64,000 bases of DNA. Origin: UKL13-2 sp036394575. GTDB lineage: Bacteria > Pseudomonadota > Gammaproteobacteria > Burkholderiales > Usitatibacteraceae. The stretch covers positions 1 through 64,000 of the forward strand of contig DASWEY010000040.1 in assembly GCA_036394575.1 (NCBI GenBank), written 5' to 3'. Position 1 is the first letter of the stretch. Each line of letters starts with the position of its first letter. The translations under genes were made by a program, and so were the position numbers. The notes under the pieces are model-generated. The model made no database searches. It was not told the origin of the DNA and was given only the letters and a program-made list of their open reading frames with translations. Of this stretch, positions 42,240 to 50,447 are shown in pieces.

Positions 42240-42289
42240 CAACCCCAAAGCAGGCCCCGGACCGAACCGGGGCCTCACTGCAGATGCGC

Positions 42290-43819
42290 TTACGTGTTGT
42301 AAGCCGATTCGCCGTGCGAGGTAATGTCCAGACCTTCGCGTTCCTCTTCTTCCGGAACCCGCAGACCGACCACCATCTTGACGATGAACAGGGACACGGC
42401 GGCGACAACGCCTGACCAGACGATGGTGATGCCGACTGCCTTGGCCTGAATGAGGAGTTGCTCGCCGATCGAGGTGAAGCCGGTGGTGGCCTTGACCCAG
42501 TCGGTGACGAAGCCGGGTCCGCCCAGATCCGGCGACACGAACACGCCGGTAAGCAGCGCGCCGAGGACACCGCCGACGGCGTGTACGCCGAACACATCCA
42601 GGGAATCGTCGGCCTTGATCAGCTTCTTCAGACCGGTGACGCCCCACAGACAGACAAAACCGGCCGCGGTGCCGATCACGAAGGCGCCGGGGATGCCGAC
42701 GTTGCCGGCAGCCGGGGTGATGGCGACCAGACCCGCCACAGCACCGGAAGCGGCGCCCAGCATCGACGGCTTGCCCTTGAGCAGCCACTCGGCGAAGATC
42801 CAGGCCAGGACGGCGCAGGCGGTCGCCAGGAAGGTGTTCATGAAGGCGAGAACCGCAGAGTTGCCCGCTTCCAGCGCCGAGCCGGCGTTGAAGCCGAACC
42901 AGCCGAACCACAGCAGCGAGGCGCCGATCATGGTCATGGTCAGGTTATGCGGGGTCATCGCTTCCTTGCCGAAGCCGATGCGCTTGCCGAGCATGAAGGC
43001 GGCGACCAGGCCGGCCACACCGGCGTTGATATGCACCACGGTGCCGCCCGCAAAATCGAGGGCGCCCAGGTTCCACAGATAACCTGCCTTGGCGTTCATG
43101 GCATCAACCACGGCTGCCGAGGAGTAGGCATCCGGACCCATCCAGAACCAGACCATATGCGCGATCGGCAGATAGCTGAATGTGAACCACAGCACCATGA
43201 AAATCAGCACGGCGCTGAACTTCATGCGCTCGGCCACCGAGCCCAAGATCAGGCAGCAGGTAATGGCGGCAAAGGTGCACTGGAAGGCGGCGTACAGCAT
43301 TTCCGGAATGACCACGCCCTTGCTGAACGTTGCGGCGGTCGCGAATTCACCCTTGGCCACGTCGGCGATGCCCTTGAAGAACAGCCGGTCGAAACCGCCG
43401 AAAAAGGCATTCCCTTCGGTGAAGGCGACGCTGTAGCCGTAAATGACCCACAGCACGGTAATCAGCGAGAAGGTGACGAACACCTGCATCAGCACCGACA
43501 GCATGTTCTTGGAGCGGACCAGGCCGCCGTAGAACAGGGCCAGCGCCGGTACGCTCATCAGCAGCACCAATGCAGTGGAGACCAGCATCCACGATACATC
43601 GCCCTTGTTGGGAACCGGGGCTGGTGTAGCGGCAGGAGCGGCGGCAGCCGGTGTAGCAGCTGCCGGTGCTGGCGTGGCTGCGGCTGGTGCGGCCGCGGCA
43701 GGCGTTGCCGCAGCAGGGGCAGCAGCGGGTGCAGGTTCGGCTTTCTTGTCCTGCGCATAGCCCATGCCGGCAACCGCAAGGCCGGCCAGCAACGCAAGAG
43801 AGGCTAGAAATCGTTTCAT
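42290..43819 (-). CDS. amtB: Ammonium transporter AmtB with an Ala/Pro-rich N-terminal linker
   Basis: 509 residues. Signal peptide (LASLALLAGLAVAGMGYAQ) followed by ~50 residues of repeated Ala-Pro-Thr (AAPAAATPAAAA type) before the first transport helix at VSWMLVSTALVLLMSVPALA. Then LFYGGLVRSKNMLSVLMQ, the vestibule region GYSVAFTEGN, YLWNLGALDFAGGTVVHINA, GASLLWFGWFGFNAGSALEA and HAVGGVLGALLTGVFV, i.e. the conserved His pair region and 11 helices of the Amt family. Imports ammonium; closed by GlnK when nitrogen is sufficient. Third gene after a TorF-like porin gene and glnK, under a predicted sigma-54 promoter. Confidence 0.95.
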   Translation of the reverse strand: MKRFLASLALLAGLAVAGMGYAQDKKAEPAPAAAPAAATPAAAAPAAATPAPAAATPAAAAPAATPAPVPNKGDVSWMLVSTALVLLMSVPALALFYGGLVRSKNMLSVLMQVFVTFSLITVLWVIYGYSVAFTEGNAFFGGFDRLFFKGIADVAKGEFATAATFSKGVVIPEMLYAAFQCTFAAITCCLILGSVAERMKFSAVLIFMVLWFTFSYLPIAHMVWFWMGPDAYSSAAVVDAMNAKAGYLWNLGALDFAGGTVVHINAGVAGLVAAFMLGKRIGFGKEAMTPHNLTMTMIGASLLWFGWFGFNAGSALEAGNSAVLAFMNTFLATACAVLAWIFAEWLLKGKPSMLGAASGAVAGLVAITPAAGNVGIPGAFVIGTAAGFVCLWGVTGLKKLIKADDSLDVFGVHAVGGVLGALLTGVFVSPDLGGPGFVTDWVKATTGFTSIGEQLLIQAKAVGITIVWSGVVAAVSLFIVKMVVGLRVPEEEEREGLDITSHGESAYNT

Positions 43820-43837
43820 ATTGAGTGGCTCCCTTGA

Positions 43838-44176
43838 TTAAAGTGCGTCCGCGCCGGTCTCGCCGGTACGGATACGGACAACTTGTTCGAGATCGAATAC
43901 GAAAATCTTGCCGTCGCCGATCTTGCCGGTGTTGGCGGATTTTTCGATGGCCTCAATGACTTGTTCAAGCAGGTCGTCTTTGACGGCCGCTTCGATTTTT
44001 ACCTTGGGCAGAAAATCGACCACGTACTCTGCACCGCGATACAGCTCCGTATGACCTTTTTGTCGTCCGAAGCCCTTGACTTCCGTGACCGTGATGCCCT
44101 GCACGCCAATGGCGGAGAGGGCTTCACGCACTTCGTCAAGCTTGAACGGCTTGATGATGGCGGTAACCAGTTTCAT
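43838..44176 (-). CDS. glnK: Nitrogen regulatory PII protein GlnK
   Basis: 112 residues, exact family length. MKLVTAIIKPFKLDEVREAL at the N-terminus, T-loop GRQKGHTELYRGAEYVVDF with the uridylylated Tyr (residue 51), and B-loop KSANTGKIGDGKIFVFDLEQ, closing with VRIRTGETGADAL. Senses ATP/ADP and 2-oxoglutarate and blocks AmtB. Placed 18 bases before amtB, the usual glnK-amtB pair. A weak hairpin GCCGCAT/ATGCGGC lies just upstream, between it and the porin gene. Confidence 0.96.
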   Translation of the reverse strand: MKLVTAIIKPFKLDEVREALSAIGVQGITVTEVKGFGRQKGHTELYRGAEYVVDFLPKVKIEAAVKDDLLEQVIEAIEKSANTGKIGDGKIFVFDLEQVVRIRTGETGADAL

Positions 44177-44276
44177 TGTTGTACTCCCGTAGTAGTGAAA
44201 TCATGCCGCCGCATGCGCCCGGCTACGAACTTATGCGGCAACGAACGGTATTGCCCGTGCTGGTCCGGCGCGCGGA

Positions 44277-45080
44277 TCAGAACGTTTTGGTGACAAATGC
44301 CACCAGGCGATTCTTGCTCCAGTCCTTGCCCTTGAAGGTGTAGTTGACTTCCTTGGCATCGGTGCCCTTGAAGTAGCCGCCGACCGTCCAGCCGTCGCCG
44401 AGATCATAGGACGGGCCGAATTTGTACACCGTGTAGGTCAGCTCGGCATCGTTGTCGAAGCCCTGGAAATTGCCCTTGTAGGTTTGTTTGGCCACTTGCG
44501 CCATCAAGGTCAGCTTGGGCAGGACTTCCTGCGAGTAGTTGAGTTCGAGGAAGCTGGACCCCTTGCTGATGGGCACGCCGAAGGTGCCGCCCAGCGAGTA
44601 GGAGTACTTGACGTTGAATACGCCATAGGTCGCACCGATGTAGACCTCATTGGTATTCGGCTTCGGGAACAACGGAATCGCCTTGGCGCCGGGGTAATCG
44701 TAATGCAGGTACCCGACGTCCAGGGTCAGATCCTTGAGCACTTCATACTTGTAGCCGCCGTACAGATCGATCTCGACCGGCGACGAATCTTTCACCAGAC
44801 CCAGATCCTTGTAGTCCTTGAGCCATTTGATGTTGGAGACGAAAGTACCCAGGTAGAAACCGCTGGAATGGGCATAGTCAAGATTGAACTGAATTGCCGG
44901 TTTCTCGGACGTCTGCGAAATGCCGCGGTATTCATATTCGCTGAACAAGCCGACTTTGGGCGTGAGCGTGTAACTGGGTGCCGGTGCGGCTGCGGGTGCG
45001 GCTTGAGCGGCCGCGTTTAGTGCCGTGAAGGAGGTGACTGCGATGCCTGCGAGTGCAATGGCGTGGGCCAATTTCTTCAT
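44277..45080 (-). CDS. TorF-family putative outer-membrane porin
   Basis: 267 residues with a signal peptide ending NAAAQA|APAAA. The mature part starts YTLTPKVGLFSEYEYRGISQTSEKPAI (shown in part), followed by alternating amphipathic strands (SGFYLGTFVSNIKWL, YEVLKDLTLDVGYLHYDYPG, EVYIGATYGVFNVKYSYSLG) and a C-terminal aromatic residue LVAFVTKTF, typical of a beta-barrel. Matches the putative porin family often called TIGR02001/TorF. Its place before glnK-amtB and behind a sigma-54 promoter suggests a role in uptake under nitrogen limitation, perhaps as a channel for ammonium or small nitrogen compounds. The substrate is not known. Confidence 0.85.
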   Translation of the reverse strand: MKKLAHAIALAGIAVTSFTALNAAAQAAPAAAPAPSYTLTPKVGLFSEYEYRGISQTSEKPAIQFNLDYAHSSGFYLGTFVSNIKWLKDYKDLGLVKDSSPVEIDLYGGYKYEVLKDLTLDVGYLHYDYPGAKAIPLFPKPNTNEVYIGATYGVFNVKYSYSLGGTFGVPISKGSSFLELNYSQEVLPKLTLMAQVAKQTYKGNFQGFDNDAELTYTVYKFGPSYDLGDGWTVGGYFKGTDAKEVNYTFKGKDWSKNRLVAFVTKTF

Positions 45081-45127
45081 GTGGTTACCCCAAGGTGAAT
45101 GGAAAGGTGAGTTGGCTGGATAGCTTT

Positions 45128-45143
45128 AGCAGGTTGCATGCCA
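45128..45143 (-). promoter_or_regulatory. Sigma-54 (-24/-12) promoter of porin-glnK-amtB
   Basis: Minus-strand TGGCATGCAACCTGCT matches the RpoN consensus TGGCACRNNNNTTGCW in all but two positions, with GG and GC exactly 12 apart. It lies about 48 bases upstream of the porin start codon, leaving a short leader. Confidence 0.8.
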
Positions 45144-45203
45144 CTGTTACAGTGCACATAAACCCATGATTTCCATGATTCAAGCGGGTGAAAAGCAGTA
45201 TGC

Positions 45204-45251
45204 CGCACCAAAATATTGCAACGCAATTGTCGCCCGCACCAATTTGGAGCG
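45204..45251. promoter_or_regulatory. Two NtrC-like enhancer sites
   Basis: CGCACCA-ATT-TGGAGCG (45235-45251) and CGCACCA-AAA-TATTGCA (45204-45220) resemble the NtrC dyad TGCACCA-N3-TGGTGCA. Their centres are 31 bases apart, about three helical turns, and 60-110 bases upstream of the -24 element, the usual place for NtrC activation. They also lie upstream of divergent ubiK. Confidence 0.65.
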
Positions 45252-45338
45252 GCTGTTGTCGCATGGCTGTTTCCCACCTGCCTATGTGGCTGTCGTGTAC
45301 GGGCGGGTCGGCTACAATGCTTGAAATCGAGTGAATCC

Positions 45339-45620
45339 ATGATCCCGCCCAATACCAAACCCCTTGATGTACTGAACGACCTAGCTGCGCGCATCGGCCA
45401 ACTGATCCAGCAATCCCCGGCATCCGATCTGGAAAAAAACGCGCGGCAGCAATTGATTGCCCAACTGGCCAAACATGGCCTGGTCACACGCGAGGAATAC
45501 GAGATCCAGCTGGCCCTGCTGGCGCGTGCGCAGGCCCGCCTGCGCGAACTGGAGGCCAGGATCGACGCACTCGAGGCCGCAGTCCCCGGAACCGCGCGGG
45601 GACCCGGTGGCGAACGTTAA
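45339..45620 (+). CDS. ubiK: Ubiquinone biosynthesis accessory factor UbiK (BMFP/YqiC family)
   Basis: 93 residues from ATG at 45339 (MIPPNTKPLDVLNDLAARI). Earlier in-frame codons are Cys/Arg-rich and not family-like. N-terminal amphipathic helix LDVLNDLAARIGQLIQQSPA, then KNARQQLIAQLAKHGLVTREEY and a C-terminal trimerising coiled coil (LLARAQARLRELEARIDALE). UbiK helps the soluble ubiquinone-synthesis complex with UbiJ. Commonly found upstream of yifB, as here. Confidence 0.9.
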   Translation: MIPPNTKPLDVLNDLAARIGQLIQQSPASDLEKNARQQLIAQLAKHGLVTREEYEIQLALLARAQARLRELEARIDALEAAVPGTARGPGGER

Positions 45621-45651
45621 ATTGGTGCGACGCATGGCGGGGTGTCGCTGA

Positions 45652-47151
45652 GTGTCTCTGGCCGTTTTATACAGTCGCGCCCTGAATGGCATGGAAGCAC
45701 CGTCGGTGACGGTGGAGGTCCATCTCGCCAACGGTTTGCCGGCATTCACCATCGTCGGCCTGCCCGAAATGGAGGTGAAAGAGAGCAAGGACCGCGTACG
45801 CGCCGCCTTGCTCAATGCGCGCTTCGAGTTCCCGGCGCGACGCATCACCGTCAATCTGGCGCCGGCCGATCTGCCCAAGGAGAGCGGGCGCTTCGATTTG
45901 CCGATTGCGCTCGGCATTCTCGCCGCCAGCGGACAGATTCCGGGCGACAAATTGAAACATTACGAATTTGCCGGCGAACTGGCGCTGACCGGCGAGTTGC
46001 GCCCGATTCGCGGCGCGCTGGCGATGACCTTCAAGGCGCATGGGGACGAACGCGCCTTTGTGCTGCCGCTGGCCTCTGCGGCCGAGGCGGCCCTGGTCAC
46101 CGACGCTAAAGTGCTGGGCGCCAGCAGCCTGCTGCAGGTATGCGCGCACCTCGCCGGGCGCGAAGCGATTCCACCGTTTGCGAGCGCGGCGCCAGTCGGT
46201 GTCAGCCGCTATGCCGATATGGCCGAGGTCAAGGGGCAGAGCCATGCCAAACGCGCCATGGAAGTGGCCGCTGCCGGGCGCCACAGCCTGCTGATGATGG
46301 GACCGCCTGGAACCGGCAAGACCATGCTGGCCTCGCGTTTTCCCGGCATCCTACCGTCGATGACCGATGCCGAGGCGCTGGAATCGGCCGCCGTGCAAAG
46401 CCTCGCCAGCGGCGGCTTCAAAACCGAAAACTGGCGGCGCAGAAATTATCGTTCGCCACATCACACCGCTTCCGCCGTCGCCCTGGTGGGCGGCGGCAGC
46501 AACCCCAAGCCCGGTGAAATTTCGCTGGCGCACCAGGGCGTGCTGTTCCTGGATGAATTGCCCGAGTTCGATCGCAGCGTGCTGGAAGTGCTGCGTGAGC
46601 CGCTGGAATCGGGGCGCATCACCATTTCGCGCGCGGCGCGGCAGGCGGATTTTCCCGCCGAATTCCAGTTGATCGCGGCAATGAATCCCTGCCCCTGCGG
46701 CTACCTCGGCCACTACAGCAACAAATGCCGCTGCACGCCCGATCAAGTGGCGCGCTATCGCGGCAAGATTTCGGGCCCGCTACTTGATCGCATCGATTTG
46801 CAGATTGAAATGCCGGCCGTGCCGCAGCTTGAGCTGGTGAAAGCCGGCAGCGGTGAAGCCAGCCTTGCCATCGCCGAGCGCGTCGAGCGCGCTTATCAGC
46901 GGCAAATTGCGCGCCAGGGCAAGCCCAATCACAAGCTTGAGCCCAAGGAGATCGATACGCTGTGCGCGCCCAGCGCGGCCGGCGAAACCTTGCTCAAGAA
47001 CGCTATCCAGCGTCTTGGCCTTTCGGCGCGCGCATATCACCGCGTACTGAAGGTCGCGCGCACCGTTGCAGATCTTGCCAGCCAGGAAAAAATCGATACG
47101 CCGCATATTGCCGAGGCGGTGCAGTATCGGCGGATGGACAGATCGGCATGA
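45652..47151 (+). CDS. comM: YifB/ComM-family Mg-chelatase-like AAA+ ATPase
   Basis: 499 residues from GTG at 45652. N-terminal ChlI-like domain (MSLAVLYSRALNGMEAPSV, VGLPEMEVKESKDRVRAAL, RITVNLAPADLPKESGRFDL), AAA+ core with Walker A GPPGTGKTMLASRFPGILP (~residue 215), Walker B LFLDELPEFDRSVLEVLREP and a zinc-type insert MNPCPCGYLGHYSNKCRC. The C-terminal lid has LGLSARAYHRVLKVARTVAD. ComM is a hexameric branch-migration helicase aiding natural transformation in relatives. 31 bases after ubiK. Confidence 0.92.
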   Translation: MSLAVLYSRALNGMEAPSVTVEVHLANGLPAFTIVGLPEMEVKESKDRVRAALLNARFEFPARRITVNLAPADLPKESGRFDLPIALGILAASGQIPGDKLKHYEFAGELALTGELRPIRGALAMTFKAHGDERAFVLPLASAAEAALVTDAKVLGASSLLQVCAHLAGREAIPPFASAAPVGVSRYADMAEVKGQSHAKRAMEVAAAGRHSLLMMGPPGTGKTMLASRFPGILPSMTDAEALESAAVQSLASGGFKTENWRRRNYRSPHHTASAVALVGGGSNPKPGEISLAHQGVLFLDELPEFDRSVLEVLREPLESGRITISRAARQADFPAEFQLIAAMNPCPCGYLGHYSNKCRCTPDQVARYRGKISGPLLDRIDLQIEMPAVPQLELVKAGSGEASLAIAERVERAYQRQIARQGKPNHKLEPKEIDTLCAPSAAGETLLKNAIQRLGLSARAYHRVLKVARTVADLASQEKIDTPHIAEAVQYRRMDRSA

Positions 47152-47281
47152 AAAATTTTACGTGGGCAATGGCCCGCAAGCCAGTATCCATGCGGTGTTT
47201 GAAGCATGCCCTCTTGAAAGGCGCGTCCTTATTGGCTCGCCGGGCAGGTGGTTTGCATAAATCCGGAAGCGACATGCATTG

Positions 47282-48523
47282 ATGACGTCATCAGCAACCC
47301 AAAAAATTCACGCCCATCACGCCACGCCACGCTGGTTGCTGGCACTGTTACTGGCCGGCCTGGCGATGCTCGGGCCCTTCGCGATCGATACCTACATCCC
47401 CGCCTTCGACGGCATGGGACGCGAGCTCGGTGCCAATGTGGTGCAGATGCAGCAGACGTTTTCGGTTTACCTGGCGGCGTTCGCCTTCATGTTCCTGTTC
47501 CACGGCGCGCTTTCCGACAGTTACGGCCGCAAGCCGATCATCGTCGTCGGCCTGGTCGGTTTCCTGATCGGCTCGGTCGGCTGTGCCTTGTCGAACTCGA
47601 TCGGCGCCTTGCTGCTGTTCCGCGCGGTACAGGGGCTGTCGGTGGGCGCGGGCATGGTGGTGGGGCGCGCCATGATCCGCGATCTGTTCAATGAAACCGA
47701 CGCGCAGAAGCTGATGTCGATGGTCACCCTGTGGTTCGGTATCGCGCCGGCGATAGCGCCCATCATCGGCGGGCATCTGTATGTGCGTCTGGGCTGGCAT
47801 TCCATTTTCTGGATGCTGGCGATGATGGCGACAGTGTTGATCGCCGTGGTTTCCTTTTCGATTCATGAAACCCTGCCCGCCAACAAGCGTCAGCCGTTCC
47901 GACCGGGACCGCTGTTTGCCGGCTATCGCGAGGTTGGCGCCAATGTACCCTTCCTGCTGCTGTCGCTGGCGGTAGGGTTCAACTTCAACGCGTTCTTCCT
48001 GTACTTCATGTCGGCGCCGGTTTATCTCACGCATTCGCTGAAGCTGGGCCCGCAGGAATTCGCCTGGCTGTTCATTCCCGGCATCGGCGGGATCATGCTG
48101 GGCGCGTTCATTTCCGGGCGCGTTGCCGGCAAACTGAAGTTCGCCGCCACGGTGTCCTATGCCTATCGCTTCATGGTGATCGCGGCACTGATCAATCTGC
48201 TTTACGCGGCTGTGTTTGCCCCTTCGGTGCCCTGGGCGATCATTCCTTTGTTTTTCTATGCCATCGGCAGCGCGATGGCGATGCCCTCGCTTTCCTTGAT
48301 CGTGCTCGATTTGTTTCCGACGCGGCGCGGGATGGCGGCCTCGCTGCAGGGTTTCGTCTCGGGCATCATCAATGCGTTGGTTGCTGGCCTGGTATCGCCG
48401 GCCGTGTCGCATTCGCCGCTGCTGCTGGCGCTCGCCATGGTCGGCTTGATGGGCGCGGGTCTGTTGTGCTGGACGATGTTCCGGCGCATGGGCCGCGGCG
48501 TCGCAGCGCGAGCCGCGCAGTGA
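47282..48523 (+). CDS. Bcr/CflA-family multidrug MFS exporter
   Basis: 413 residues from ATG at 47282. Twelve hydrophobic segments. LGPFAIDTYIPAFDGMGREL in the first helix is characteristic of the Bcr/CflA (DHA1) group, followed by motif A-like LSDSYGRKPIIVVGLVGFL, LFRAVQGLSVGAGMVVGRAM with the motif C region WFGIAPAIAPIIGG, and a second half with FMSAPVYLTHSLKLGPQEFA. Proton-driven efflux of drugs or metabolites; the substrate is not predictable. Stands between yifB and the iron-exporter gene. Confidence 0.88.
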   Translation: MTSSATQKIHAHHATPRWLLALLLAGLAMLGPFAIDTYIPAFDGMGRELGANVVQMQQTFSVYLAAFAFMFLFHGALSDSYGRKPIIVVGLVGFLIGSVGCALSNSIGALLLFRAVQGLSVGAGMVVGRAMIRDLFNETDAQKLMSMVTLWFGIAPAIAPIIGGHLYVRLGWHSIFWMLAMMATVLIAVVSFSIHETLPANKRQPFRPGPLFAGYREVGANVPFLLLSLAVGFNFNAFFLYFMSAPVYLTHSLKLGPQEFAWLFIPGIGGIMLGAFISGRVAGKLKFAATVSYAYRFMVIAALINLLYAAVFAPSVPWAIIPLFFYAIGSAMAMPSLSLIVLDLFPTRRGMAASLQGFVSGIINALVAGLVSPAVSHSPLLLALAMVGLMGAGLLCWTMFRRMGRGVAARAAQ

Positions 48524-48570
48524 CGTGATGCAAATCAAATCCTGAACCCGCAATCGGGAGATACTGCCGC

Positions 48571-49647
48571 ATGAGCAATCCTTCCGCACCTGAGAACGAT
48601 CTGCCGCGGCTGCTGGAATCCTGGCAGGCGGAGAAGCAGTCTGCCTATCTTTACGAGCGCATCGCGCTGCGCGAAGACGATCCGGCCAAGCAAGCGCTGT
48701 TTCGCGCCCTGGCTGCATCGGCGGAGGAACAGTCGCATACTTGGGCGGCCAAACTGGCCGCCGCGAATATTGCCGTTCAGGCCTTCCAGCCCGAGTTGCG
48801 GGTGCGATTGGTCGCCGGCACTGTCGATTTGCTGGGTCCGCGTGCGCTGATCCCGGCGCTGGCGGCGCTCAAGATTCGCGGCGTATCCGTCTACACCCAC
48901 TCGAGCTCGCCGACGGGACATCCGCACCCGAATGCGGGACCGGAAAGCAGCCACAAGGGCCTGTCCGGCGGCGGCAATCTGCGCGCGGCGGTGTTCGGCG
49001 TCAACGATGGCTTGTTGTCGAATGCCAGCCTGATACTCGGTGTCGCCGGCGCGGCGGCCGATACCCGAACCATCGCCCTCACCGGCATCGCCGGGCTCGC
49101 CGCGGGCGCGTTTTCGATGGCGGCGGGCGAGTATGTGTCGGTGCGTTCGCAGCGCGAGCTATTCGAGCGCCAGATCGCCCTTGAACGCGATGAGCTGGCC
49201 GAATATCCGGAAGAAGAAGCCATGGAACTGGCGATGATTTACGAGGCGCGCGGCATTGCCAAGGCCGATGCTCTGGAGCTCGCCAACAAGCTGATCGGCG
49301 ACCCGGAGCACGCGCTCGACACCCTGGCGCGCGAGGAGCTGGGGCTGAATCCCGCCGAACTCGGTTCGCCCTGGGGCGCGGCGTTTTCCTCGTTTGTCGC
49401 GTTTGCCATCGGCGGGGTGATTCCCCTGCTGCCGTTCCTGCTGCCCTTGCGGGGCGCGCTGAGCGCTCATGTGCTGATGGTGGCGATGAGCCTGACCGCC
49501 TGTGCGCTGTTTGGCATCGGCGCCTCGCTCAGTCTGTTCACCGGGCGCAATGCCTGGTTCAGCGGCGTGCGCATGCTGCTGATCGGCGTGCTGGCCGGTG
49601 CGGTGACGTTTTCGATCGGCAAATTATTCGGCGTTGCCCTGGGTTAG
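48571..49647 (+). CDS. Membrane-bound ferritin-like iron exporter (MbfA type, VIT1/CCC1 family)
   Basis: 358 residues. The N-terminal ~130 residues are a ferritin-like/rubrerythrin-type helical domain (SAYLYERIALREDDPAKQA, ALAASAEEQSHTWAAKLA with Glu and His metal ligands). The C-terminal part is a VIT1/CCC1 transporter: LRAAVFGVNDGLLSNASLIL, AAGAFSMAAGEYVSVRSQRE, ELAEYPEEEAMELAMIY and three later helices (SSFVAFAIGGVIPLLPFLL). Such fusions sense and export Fe2+ or Mn2+ across the inner membrane. No Irr or Fur box was identified. Its 3' end overlaps the convergent DUF2834 gene by 24 bases. Confidence 0.85.
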   Translation: MSNPSAPENDLPRLLESWQAEKQSAYLYERIALREDDPAKQALFRALAASAEEQSHTWAAKLAAANIAVQAFQPELRVRLVAGTVDLLGPRALIPALAALKIRGVSVYTHSSSPTGHPHPNAGPESSHKGLSGGGNLRAAVFGVNDGLLSNASLILGVAGAAADTRTIALTGIAGLAAGAFSMAAGEYVSVRSQRELFERQIALERDELAEYPEEEAMELAMIYEARGIAKADALELANKLIGDPEHALDTLAREELGLNPAELGSPWGAAFSSFVAFAIGGVIPLLPFLLPLRGALSAHVLMVAMSLTACALFGIGASLSLFTGRNAWFSGVRMLLIGVLAGAVTFSIGKLFGVALG

Positions 49648-49956
49648 GCCCGGCACGCATTCGCGCATGTACAGAAAGGCCGGCAGCGCGAACGACAAGC
49701 CGATCAGGCAATTGCCCGCCACATAGAACAGCGGCCCGCGCATGCCCAGGCGCCGCGCCTCGCTGAACAGGAATGGCCAGAACACCAGACAGGAAATGAT
49801 GAAATCCACCAGCGTGGCGGCGGCAATCGGATTGCCCCAGGCGAGCGACAGCGCTCCCGACGATCCAGGGACATAAGCCACATAGCCGAAATACGTTGCA
49901 TACGGCAGGATGCCGCCGATGATTGCCGCCAGCAAATAAAACGATTTCAGATTCAT
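49624..49956 (-). CDS. DUF2834 small membrane protein
   Basis: 110 residues from ATG at 49956 (MNLKSFYLLAAIIGGILPYA). Three hydrophobic helices with YFGYVAYVPGSSG between the first two, then ATLVDFIISCLVFWPFLFSEA and FYVAGNCLIGLSFALPAFLY, matching DUF2834. Function unknown. The start codon shares its A with the stop of the rhodanese gene (TGATG), implying coupled translation. Confidence 0.8.
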   Translation of the reverse strand: MNLKSFYLLAAIIGGILPYATYFGYVAYVPGSSGALSLAWGNPIAAATLVDFIISCLVFWPFLFSEARRLGMRGPLFYVAGNCLIGLSFALPAFLYMRECVPGLTQGNAE

Positions 49957-50348
49957 CACACCTGCTCCCAAGGCAGCCCATCCTTGCGCCAGCCGCTCAA
50001 GTTGCCGCGTTGATGATGCGTATCGAGCTCGCCCTCGAAGCCATGCAGCACATTGAATACCTGGCTGAAGCCGGCCGCCTCGAGCGCTTCACCGGCGTCG
50101 GTGCTGCGATTGCCGGAGCGGCAAATCAGCACCACCGGGCGATGGGTGGCGTGGCCGACGGCCTTTTTTACCTGACCGATAAAATGCGGGTTGATCTCCC
50201 AGTCCGGGCCGTCGTTCCAGGGAATCATCATCGCGCCCAATGGGTGGCCGACGAACAGGAACTCCATTTCGCTGCGGCAATCGATAAACACCGCACTCGG
50301 TTCGGCGGCCAGAAAATCGTGGGCCTGCCTGGGGGTCAGATGGTCCAT
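49956..50348 (-). CDS. Single-domain rhodanese-like sulfurtransferase
   Basis: 130 residues from ATG at 50348 (MDHLTPRQAHDFLAAEPSA), which has AAGGAG seven bases upstream. An ATG six bases earlier would sit too close to that site. Rhodanese fold with VFIDCRSEMEFLFVGHPLG and the active-site loop VVLICRSGNRSTDAGEALEA (Cys ~residue 85). Transfers or senses sulfane sulfur. The conserved NVLHGFEGELD and the C-terminal NLSGWRKDGLPW are typical of this proteobacterial group. Operonic with DUF2834, divergent from the M20 gene. Confidence 0.88.
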   Translation of the reverse strand: MDHLTPRQAHDFLAAEPSAVFIDCRSEMEFLFVGHPLGAMMIPWNDGPDWEINPHFIGQVKKAVGHATHRPVVLICRSGNRSTDAGEALEAAGFSQVFNVLHGFEGELDTHHQRGNLSGWRKDGLPWEQV

Positions 50349-50447
50349 CGCCATGCTCCTTGTTGTTCTCTCAATGATTATAGCCGCAGCTCGCGGACGG
50401 GCAGACGTGGACGGTGCGATAATCGGCACATCTTCTGGAGACGAAAC

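Noticed and set aside
43600..43740. GC-rich direct repeats in the amtB 5' region
   Set aside because: Coding repeats for the Ala/Pro-rich linker of AmtB, continuous with the gene.
44177..44276. Separate glnK promoter of the sigma-54 type
   Set aside because: No GG-N10-GC element of good quality in this gap; only a weak hairpin. glnK is more likely read through from the porin promoter.
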